A stretch of DNA of 7,192 nucleotides from JAZDKP01 sp043802925 (lineage in GTDB: Bacteria > Fibrobacterota > OXYB2-FULL-49-7 > JAEUSG01), in assembly GCA_043802925.1 (NCBI GenBank), contig JAZDKP010000083.1:1-7192 (forward strand), in the 5' to 3' direction. Under the pieces are notes generated by a model. The model did not search any database, was not told the origin of the DNA, and worked only from the letters and a program-made list of their open reading frames with translations. Below are positions 1 to 4,649 of this stretch, piece after piece. A program made the position numbers and the translations under genes. Positions within the stretch are counted from its first letter, which is position 1; every line of letters starts with the position of its first letter.

Positions 1-835
1 CAACCACAACATTTCCTCAATGGTTACCCAGGGGTCGCTGTCCCGGGTCAATCGTGAACTCAGCAAGTCCCTCGAACGCCTCTCCACCGGTCTCCGTATC
101 AACCGCGCATCCGATGACGCGGCCGGCCTCTCCGTGTCCGAACAGATGCGGACCCAGGTCAGCGGACTTGGCATGGCCAAGCGGAACGCGACCGACGGTA
201 TCGCCCTTTTGAACATCGCGGAAGGCGCGGCGAACGAAATCGAAGGCATGCTCCAGCGCATGCGTGAACTGGCGGTCCAGTCCACCAACGATACGCTCAC
301 CACGACCGAGCGCGCGTATACCAACCAGGAATACCAGTCGCTCATGAGCGAAATCGACCGCATCACCGATGTGACCCAGTACAATGGGCAGACCCTGCTC
401 GATGGCCAGGTCGGTTCTTTCGGTGCGGTTAACAGTGGCTCCAGCCTCCTGCACATCGGCCCCAACGCGTCCGGGAATGACCGGCTGACCATTGCCATTG
501 ACGGCACCTCCTCGGGCAGTCTGACGGTTGGCGGCACCAGTGTCACAAGCCAGCTGCGCGCGGAGTCGGCCATCCGCTCCATCGACGTGGCCATCAACTC
601 GGTCAACAAGCTGCGCAGTGACCTTGGCGCGTTCATCAACCGCCTCGATCACGCCATCAGCAACATCGAGAACCAGTCGCACAACACGCAGTCCGCTGAA
701 TCGGCCATCCGTGACACGGACTTTGCCGCAGAGTCCACGGCGTTCACGCGGAACCAGATCCTCATGCAGTCGGCCACGGCCATGTTGGCCCAGTCGAACG
801 CGGTTCCGCAGAACGTCCTTTCGCTCCTGCGGTAA
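1..835 (+). CDS. fliC: Flagellin 1 (5' end cut by window edge)
   Basis: Filament subunit exported by the flagellar type III system and polymerised outside the cell. The reading frame is open from base 1 (base 1 is the last base of codon 3); by comparison with its two neighbours only 8 bases, including the ATG, are missing, so the full protein would be 280 aa. The N-terminal D0/D1 signature (LSTGLRINRASDDAAGLSVS), the D1 motif LQRMRELAVQS and the C-terminal D0 signature (MLAQSNAVPQNVLSLLR) are all present. There is no large D2/D3 insert, so this is a minimal flagellin. By hand count it differs from flagellin 2 at 12 positions (S24, A80, S116, D126, V146, N147, L188, S223, S237, A238, T242, M258 here). 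A strong terminator follows the TAA. Its leader and promoter lie outside the window. It could be called flaB or hag in other naming schemes; the family assignment is certain. Confidence 0.97.
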   Translation, partial: NHNISSMVTQGSLSRVNRELSKSLERLSTGLRINRASDDAAGLSVSEQMRTQVSGLGMAKRNATDGIALLNIAEGAANEIEGMLQRMRELAVQSTNDTLTTTERAYTNQEYQSLMSEIDRITDVTQYNGQTLLDGQVGSFGAVNSGSSLLHIGPNASGNDRLTIAIDGTSSGSLTVGGTSVTSQLRAESAIRSIDVAINSVNKLRSDLGAFINRLDHAISNIENQSHNTQSAESAIRDTDFAAESTAFTRNQILMQSATAMLAQSNAVPQNVLSLLR

Positions 836-870
836 CGCGACCGTCCTTAAAAAGCGCTTCAAACGCTTTC

Positions 871-901
871 AAAGCGCCCCTCCTTCGGGGGGCGCTTTTT
901 T
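871..901 (+). terminator. Intrinsic terminator of flagellin 1
   Basis: A 12-bp GC-rich stem (871-882 with 887-898, one T-G wobble) closes a 4-nt CTTC loop and runs directly into a T-tract (896-901). It lies 35 nt after the flagellin 1 stop. A second AAAGCG/CGCTTT pairing just upstream (851-856 with 864-869) could form a small extra hairpin. The terminator implies that flagellin 1 is transcribed separately from flagellin 2. Confidence 0.93.
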
Positions 902-971
902 CATGATATAAGCTGAAAAAAGTTCAGGTGTAATTTTCCTGAGGCTTTGATACGCAAGTTAAACAATCCGC

Positions 972-999
972 TAAAGTTTTGGTTTTTCCCCGCCGATAT
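972..999 (+). promoter_or_regulatory. Sigma-28 (FliA)-type promoter of flagellin 2
   Basis: TAAAGTTT (972-979) and GCCGATAT (992-999) are separated by 12 nt. This matches the enterobacterial FliA consensus TAAAGTTT-N11-GCCGATAA in all but the last base, with one extra base of spacing. It sits 92 nt before the flagellin 2 ATG and after the upstream terminator, so a start near 1006 would give a leader of about 86 nt. Sigma-28 promoters are the usual drivers of late flagellar genes. The match is direct; use by sigma-28 in this organism is inferred. Confidence 0.88.
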
Positions 1000-1035
1000 T
1001 TTCCGTGTCAAACGCACAAAGCAGACAGGGTTCCC

Positions 1036-1051
1036 GCGGTAAGGATGCCGC
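1036..1051 (+). promoter_or_regulatory. Leader hairpin with AAGGAU hexaloop, flagellin 2 (probable CsrA site 1)
   Basis: GCGGT (1036-1040) pairs with GCCGC (1047-1051; the innermost pair is T-G), leaving the hexaloop AAGGAT. This is the ANGGAN hexaloop-on-a-stem recognised by CsrA/RsmA proteins, and AAGGATG matches the ARGGAUG core of the CsrA consensus. An identical 17-base block (1036-1052) occurs at 2107-2123 before flagellin 3, although the surrounding leader differs. Confidence 0.72.
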
Positions 1052-1075
1052 AGGAAATAACATAAACAAAACGCA

Positions 1076-1089
1076 GAACAAGGAGGTTC
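1076..1089 (+). promoter_or_regulatory. SD of flagellin 2 in an AAGGAG hexaloop hairpin (probable CsrA site 2)
   Basis: The Shine-Dalgarno AAGGAGG (1080-1086) lies 5 nt before the ATG at 1092 and fixes the start; an in-frame GTG at 1005 has no such site. GAAC (1076-1079) pairs with GTTC (1086-1089), placing AAGGAG in a six-base loop of ANGGAN form. The GGA here is 39 nt downstream of the GGA of the first leader hairpin, a spacing compatible with one CsrA dimer bridging both. Binding would block ribosome access, as described for Bacillus hag. Confidence 0.78.
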
Positions 1090-1091
1090 CC

Positions 1092-1934
1092 ATGCGTATC
1101 AACCATAACATTTCCTCAATGGTTACCCAGGGGTCGCTGTCCCGGGTCAATCGTGAACTCAACAAGTCCCTCGAACGCCTCTCCACCGGTCTCCGTATCA
1201 ACCGCGCATCCGATGACGCGGCCGGCCTCTCGGTGTCCGAACAGATGCGGACCCAGGTCAGCGGCCTTGGCATGGCCAAGCGGAACGCGACCGACGGTAT
1301 CGCCCTTTTGAACATCGCGGAAGGCGCGGTGAACGAAATCGAAGGCATGCTCCAGCGCATGCGTGAACTGGCGGTCCAGTCCACCAACGATACGCTGACC
1401 ACGACCGAGCGCGCGTATACCAACCAGGAATACCAGGCGCTCATGAGCGAAATCGACCGTATCACCAACGTGACCCAGTACAATGGGCAGACCCTGCTCG
1501 ATGGCCAGGTCGGCTCTTTCGGTGCGGCCAGCAGTGGCTCCAGCCTCCTGCACATCGGCCCCAACGCGTCCGGAAACGACCGGCTGACCATTGCCATTGA
1601 CGGCACTTCCTCGGGCAGTCTGACGGTCGGTGGCACCAGTGTCACGAGCCAGGTGCGCGCGGAGTCGGCCATCCGCTCCATCGACGTGGCCATCAACTCG
1701 GTCAACAAGCTGCGCAGCGACCTTGGCGCGTTCATCAACCGCCTCGATCACGCCATCACCAACATCGAGAACCAGTCGCACAACACGCAGTCTGCGGAAG
1801 CGGTCATCCGTGACGCGGACTTTGCCGCAGAGTCCACGGCGTTCACGCGGAACCAGATCCTCACGCAGTCGGCCACGGCCATGTTGGCCCAGTCGAACGC
1901 GGTCCCGCAGAACGTCCTTTCGCTCCTGCGGTAA
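1092..1934 (+). CDS. fliC: Flagellin 2
   Basis: Complete 280-aa flagellin, the secreted subunit of the filament. Residues 1-140 form the N-terminal D0/D1 part (LSTGLRINRASDDAAGLSVS at 31-50, LQRMRELAVQS at 87-97). Residues 140-195 are the variable centre (LHIGPNA at 153-159). Residues 196-280 form the C-terminal D1/D0 part ending VPQNVLSLLR. The LQRMRELAVQ segment corresponds to the D1 region known in Salmonella FliC to be bound by TLR5 and needed for filament packing. The start at 1092 is set by the strong SD and by homology to the neighbours. The gene has its own sigma-28-like promoter, a two-hairpin leader and its own terminator, so it is monocistronic. It is about 96% identical to flagellin 1 and about 91% to flagellin 3 by hand count. 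The family is certain; the symbol is a generic choice. Confidence 0.98.
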   Translation: MRINHNISSMVTQGSLSRVNRELNKSLERLSTGLRINRASDDAAGLSVSEQMRTQVSGLGMAKRNATDGIALLNIAEGAVNEIEGMLQRMRELAVQSTNDTLTTTERAYTNQEYQALMSEIDRITNVTQYNGQTLLDGQVGSFGAASSGSSLLHIGPNASGNDRLTIAIDGTSSGSLTVGGTSVTSQVRAESAIRSIDVAINSVNKLRSDLGAFINRLDHAITNIENQSHNTQSAEAVIRDADFAAESTAFTRNQILTQSATAMLAQSNAVPQNVLSLLR

Positions 1935-1968
1935 GCGTTACAACACGGACATCCTTTTCTACGCTTGG

Positions 1969-1999
1969 AAACGCCCTCCCTTTACCGGGAGGGCGTTTT
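1969..1999 (+). terminator. Intrinsic terminator of flagellin 2
   Basis: A perfect 12-bp stem, AAACGCCCTCCC (1969-1980) with GGGAGGGCGTTT (1987-1998), closes a 6-nt loop and ends in TTTTCTTT. It starts 35 nt after the flagellin 2 stop. Its sequence is unrelated to the terminators of flagellins 1 and 3 apart from general form, although the coding regions are nearly identical. Confidence 0.95.
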
Positions 2000-2048
2000 C
2001 TTTATGGAGTTCAGGCGTTACTTGCACTTTCACATGAATGAATGGGGC

Positions 2049-2076
2049 TCAAGTTTTTTTCCGGAGTACCCGATAG
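2049..2076 (+). promoter_or_regulatory. Sigma-28-like promoter of flagellin 3 (weaker match)
   Basis: TCAAGTTT (2049-2056) and CCCGATAG (2069-2076) are separated by 12 nt, exactly the spacing at the flagellin 2 promoter. Each box departs more from TAAAGTTT/GCCGATAA than in flagellin 2, so a weaker promoter is expected. The -10 box ends 88 nt before the ATG (89 nt before a start of 2165), close to the 92 nt seen for flagellin 2. Confidence 0.72.
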
Positions 2077-2106
2077 TCTTCATGTAAGCAAAAGGATGCG
2101 GTTCAG

Positions 2107-2122
2107 GCGGTAAGGATGCCGC
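2107..2122 (+). promoter_or_regulatory. Leader hairpin with AAGGAU hexaloop, flagellin 3 (probable CsrA site 1)
   Basis: The same hairpin as before flagellin 2: GCGGT (2107-2111) with GCCGC (2118-2122) around the hexaloop AAGGAT. The block is preserved although bases on both sides differ from the flagellin 2 leader. A second GGA upstream (GCA-AAAGGA-TGC, 2088-2099) could form a weaker third site. Confidence 0.72.
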
Positions 2123-2147
2123 AAGAGCCAAAAAAAGTGTCAAGCGT

Positions 2148-2163
2148 AGAACAAGGAGGTTCT
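2148..2163 (+). promoter_or_regulatory. SD of flagellin 3 in an AAGGAG hexaloop hairpin (probable CsrA site 2)
   Basis: AAGGAGG (2153-2159) lies 5 nt before the ATG at 2165. AGAAC (2148-2152) pairs with GTTCT (2159-2163), one base pair longer than at flagellin 2, and leaves the six-base loop AAGGAG. The GGA here is 41 nt from that of the upstream hairpin. The sequestered SD plus upstream hexaloop repeats the flagellin 2 layout. Confidence 0.78.
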
Positions 2164-2164
2164 C

Positions 2165-3007
2165 ATGCGTATCAACCACAACATTTCCTCAATGGTTACC
2201 CAGGGGTCGCTGTCCCGGGTCAATCGTGAACTCAGCAAGCCCCTCGAACGCCTCTCCACCGGTCTCCGTATCAACCGCGCATCCGATGACGCGGCCGGCC
2301 TTTCCGTGTCCGAACAGATGCGGACCCAGGTCAGCGGCCTTGCAATGGCCAAACGGAACGGGACGGACGGCATCGCCCTTCTGAACATCGCGGAAGGCGC
2401 GGTCAATGAAATCGAAGGCATGCTCCAGCGCATGCGTGAGCTGGCGGTCCAGTCCACCAACGATACGCTGACCACGACCGAGCGCGCGTATACCAACCAG
2501 GAATACCAGGCGCTCATCAGTGAAATCGACCGTATCACCAACGTGACCCAGTACAATGGGCAGACCCTGCTCGACGGCCAGACCGGCTCTTTCGGTGCGG
2601 CTGGCAGCGTCTCCAGCATCCTGCACATCGGCCCCAACGCCAGAACCACGGATCGCATCACGGTCGCCATTGACGGCACTTCCTCCGGCAGTCTGACGGT
2701 CGGCGGCTCCAGTGTTACGAACCAGGTTCGCGCTGAACAGGCCATCCGGTCCATTGACGTGGCCATCAACTCGGTCAACAAGCTGCGCAGTGACCTTGGC
2801 GCGTTCATCAACCGTCTTGAGCACGCCATCAGCAACATCGAGAACCAGTCGCACAACACGCAGTCCGCGGAAGCGGTCATCCGCGACACGGACTTTGCGA
2901 ATGAGTCCACGCAGTTCACACGGAACCAGATCCTCATGCAGTCGGCCACGGCCATGTTGGCCCAGTCGAACGCGGTCCCGCAGAACGTGCTGTCGCTCCT
3001 CAAATAA
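2165..3007 (+). CDS. fliC: Flagellin 3 (divergent central region)
   Basis: Complete 280-aa flagellin with the same D0/D1 framework as its two neighbours (LSTGLRINRASDDAAGLSVS, LQRMRELAVQS, MLAQSNAVPQNVLSLLK). By hand count it differs from flagellin 2 at 24 positions. Twelve of these fall between residues 140 and 192 (for example the ARTTDRITV stretch in place of ASGNDRLTI), while the ends are almost unchanged even at synonymous positions. Residue 26 is proline within the N-terminal D0 helix region, where the other two copies have serine. The start is fixed by the SD at 2153-2159. It has its own weaker sigma-28-like promoter and a terminator immediately after it. It may be a minor filament subunit; that is inferred from the promoter and the divergence, not shown. 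Confidence 0.97.
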   Translation: MRINHNISSMVTQGSLSRVNRELSKPLERLSTGLRINRASDDAAGLSVSEQMRTQVSGLAMAKRNGTDGIALLNIAEGAVNEIEGMLQRMRELAVQSTNDTLTTTERAYTNQEYQALISEIDRITNVTQYNGQTLLDGQTGSFGAAGSVSSILHIGPNARTTDRITVAIDGTSSGSLTVGGSSVTNQVRAEQAIRSIDVAINSVNKLRSDLGAFINRLEHAISNIENQSHNTQSAEAVIRDTDFANESTQFTRNQILMQSATAMLAQSNAVPQNVLSLLK

Positions 3008-3026
3008 GCTCCTTGCATCCTACGCG

Positions 3027-3058
3027 AAAGGGCCTCCCGCTTCCGGGGGGCCCTTTTT
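3027..3058 (+). terminator. Intrinsic terminator of flagellin 3
   Basis: A 12-bp stem, AAAGGGCCTCCC (3027-3038) with GGGGGGCCCTTT (3045-3056, one T-G wobble), closes a 6-nt loop and continues into TTTTT (3054-3058). It begins 20 nt after the stop codon. Only 18 nt separate its T-tract from the start of the next gene, which leaves no room for a normal promoter in between. Confidence 0.94.
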
Positions 3059-3076
3059 AATTATCTTTTAGGGAAG

Positions 3077-4600
3077 ATGAAAATCCTCGTCATCGCGCTC
3101 CATAAGCTGGGCGACAACCTCCAGGTCACGCCCGTGTTCCGCGTGCTGAAAGAGCGCCACCCCGGCGCCCGCGTGGACGTGCTGACCGAACCGAAATTCC
3201 GGTTCGCGTTTGACGGAAACCCCTGCATCGACCAAATCCACCTCTTTGACCGGACTCAATACAGCGGCCAGTCGGTCACTTCGCTTGAAACGGGCCGGAG
3301 CGAGATGTGTCCGGTGTTGAAGGCGCTCCAATCCGAAGCGTACGACTTGCTGGTGAACCGGCAGAGCTCCGTGGAAGGGGCCGTCATCGCGGCACTGGTC
3401 GCCCCCCTGGAATACCGCGGCATTTATATGCAGCCGGACAACCGGGTCGCTGTTGTGGACCCGTGGACGCGTCTCCTTTTCACCGCTTGCCGCAACCGGC
3501 ATGTGAACCCCTTCAACTTTGTGGATTACGGCATCAATATGGCTGGCAATGGGGCCGGGGAGAGGCGTCTTGAACTCCACGCGGACCGCGCGCCCGGCGC
3601 GCTCCTCCTGCACCGGCTTGGGTTGACTCAAGGGCCGATTATTGCGCTCCAGCCGGGCTCCACATCGCCCATGCGGCGGTGGCCAACGGCCCATTTTTCG
3701 GACATGGCCCGCAGGCTGCTTTGCGCCTTACCCGAAGCGCGTTGCCTCATCCTCGGCGCTCCTTCTGAAGCGCCCCTGGCGCATGAAATCACGGCCGCGC
3801 TTCCGGAACTTTCCGGAAAACGGCTCATGGACCTCACCCACGACCTGCCGCTTGCCTCCCTGCCGGGTGTGCTCGCGCGTTGTTCACTGCTTGTCACCAA
3901 TGACACCGGACCCATGCATATTGCGGCGGCTGTCAAATGCCCGGTCATTGCGCTCTATTTCGGCGAATCGTTTGTCCACGAGACAGGGCCTTATGGGGAC
4001 AACCACCATGTTGTGCATGCCCGTCTCGACTGCCTGCCCTGTACCTTCGACAAACCCTGCCTGCGCGGTTATGAATGCCAGAAGGTAATCTCACCCGTCG
4101 CAATCGCGGACCTCGCCCGTTCCGTTCTGACCGGCCAACCCCCGGAGGAACCTCTTTTCAAGGATGTCGTGGTATATAGAAGTGTTACATCCAGGCCCCC
4201 TCTCCTTCAGGAGAGGGGGGAAGGGGGTGAGGTGTCCTTCCGTCCTTTGTTCAAACGTCCCGCTTCTGCCAACGACATTCATCGCGTGTTATATTTTAAG
4301 CTTTTCAGGTCGTACCTGCACGACCTTCCGTTCAATCCTGAAACAATTGCGGAACAGCTGTCGGATGATTACACGGATGTTTCCGCGTGCGTCAACGCCA
4401 TGGCGGACCTCGACATCAGCCTCATCACGCAGTTTGCGCAATCGGATGTCGAAGCGGTCACGCTCCGGGACCGCTTCAGGGATGGTTTTCTTTTTCTTCG
4501 ACAGGAAACTCACCCCCCTTTCCCCCCTCTCTTGCCCCTCGACTCGCTTCGACTTCGCTCAGCGCAAGCCGCTCGGGGATCGAGAGAGGGGGGCTTGTGA
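3077..4600 (+). CDS. GT9-family glycosyltransferase (heptosyltransferase-like) with C-terminal extension
   Basis: Probable cytoplasmic glycosyltransferase of the ADP-heptose:LPS heptosyltransferase (GT9, GT-B fold) family. The N-terminus MKILVIALHKLGDNLQVTPV fits the family start. The donor side shows LQPGSTSPMRRWP (191-203) and VTNDTGPMHIAAA (273-285), and the usual cysteine-rich tail motif CLPCTFDKPCLRGYEC (319-334) is followed by ISP. Typical members end near residue 350; this one runs to 507. The extension includes an in-frame palindromic repeat (about 373-386), a credible globular stretch (FRPLFKRP to FLFLRQE, 388-477) and a final ~30 residues translated from a second repeat. The start at 3077 is chosen by homology; the only SD-like GGGA (3071-3074) is very close. 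It sits directly after the flagellin 3 terminator, so expression may depend on read-through or on a promoter inside flagellin 3. The acceptor could be LPS core or, by location, flagellin; the sequence does not decide this. Confidence 0.9.
   Translation: MKILVIALHKLGDNLQVTPVFRVLKERHPGARVDVLTEPKFRFAFDGNPCIDQIHLFDRTQYSGQSVTSLETGRSEMCPVLKALQSEAYDLLVNRQSSVEGAVIAALVAPLEYRGIYMQPDNRVAVVDPWTRLLFTACRNRHVNPFNFVDYGINMAGNGAGERRLELHADRAPGALLLHRLGLTQGPIIALQPGSTSPMRRWPTAHFSDMARRLLCALPEARCLILGAPSEAPLAHEITAALPELSGKRLMDLTHDLPLASLPGVLARCSLLVTNDTGPMHIAAAVKCPVIALYFGESFVHETGPYGDNHHVVHARLDCLPCTFDKPCLRGYECQKVISPVAIADLARSVLTGQPPEEPLFKDVVVYRSVTSRPPLLQERGEGGEVSFRPLFKRPASANDIHRVLYFKLFRSYLHDLPFNPETIAEQLSDDYTDVSACVNAMADLDISLITQFAQSDVEAVTLRDRFRDGFLFLRQETHPPFPPLLPLDSLRLRSAQAARGSREGGL
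4190..4233. repeat. Palindromic repeat element A, in frame within the GT9 gene
   Basis: CCCCCTCTCCT (4196-4206) and AGGAGAGGGGG (4209-4219) form a perfect 11-bp inverted repeat with a 2-nt centre, followed by the purine-rich tail AAGGGGGTGAGGT (4221-4233). It is read in frame as PPLLQERGEGGEV, low-complexity protein unlike its flanks. Elements of this form recur in many environmental bacterial genomes (recollection, not searched). Two of the three forward frames are free of stops across it, so it can be tolerated in coding sequence. Confidence 0.82.
4507..4594. repeat. Composite palindromic element B (inverted relative to A) at the GT9 3' end
   Basis: The outer arms CCCCCCTCTCT (4522-4532) and AGAGAGGGGGG (4583-4593) form an 11-bp inverted repeat. 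The flank ACTCACCCCCCTTT (4508-4521) is the reverse complement of the tail of element A, so B is an inverted relative of A. In place of A's short loop, B carries about 50 nt with its own nested pairing (CCCC 4535-4538 with GGGG 4575-4578; GCTT 4546-4549 with AAGC 4566-4569) and the motif TTCGACTTCGCTCAGC. It encodes the last ~30 residues of the GT9 protein and ends 4 nt before its stop codon. There is no T-tract, so it is not a standard terminator. Confidence 0.78.
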
Positions 4601-4611
4601 TAAAGCACACG

Positions 4612-4641
4612 TTGAAACCACATTATTCAATTGCCTATTTT
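4612..4641 (+). promoter_or_regulatory. Possible sigma-70-type promoter of the nagA-like gene
   Basis: TTGAAA (4612-4617) and TATTTT (4636-4641) are spaced 18 nt apart in a short AT-rich gap inside otherwise GC-rich sequence. Transcription would begin about 4648-4650, at or next to the ATG, and no Shine-Dalgarno is visible before it. If the promoter is real, the transcript is leaderless. The boxes are only moderate matches. Confidence 0.42.
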
Positions 4642-4649
4642 TAACACCT

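Noticed and set aside
848..876. Antiterminator/attenuator upstream of the flagellin 1 terminator (AAAGCG and CGCTTT repeats)
   Set aside because: The alternative pairings are only 6 bp, are far weaker than the terminator stem, and follow the stop codon where no regulated downstream gene would be served.
1005..1091. Upstream GTG extension of flagellin 2
   Set aside because: It would add 29 residues before MRINHN, absent from the other copies, begins at the predicted transcription start, and reads through the leader hairpins. The SD places the start at 1092.
17..3018. Long minus-strand open frames opposite each flagellin (about 220-290 aa)
   Set aside because: They recur at the same place in all three copies, as expected from codon bias of the forward genes. 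The forward frames carry full flagellin signatures and the antisense products have no recognisable motif.
4190..4594. CRISPR array
   Set aside because: There are only two related repeat elements, in opposite orientation, inside a coding frame, without regular spacers.
4522..4600. Element B as an intrinsic terminator of the GT9 gene
   Set aside because: The stem is within the coding region and is followed by CTTGTGATAAAG, not a T-tract. It may affect mRNA stability but is not a standard terminator.
4164..4649. 162-codon upstream extension of the NagA-like frame
   Set aside because: It overlaps the GT9 gene in another frame and reads through both palindromic elements. The NagA family start is matched by MITRFTNARI at 4650.
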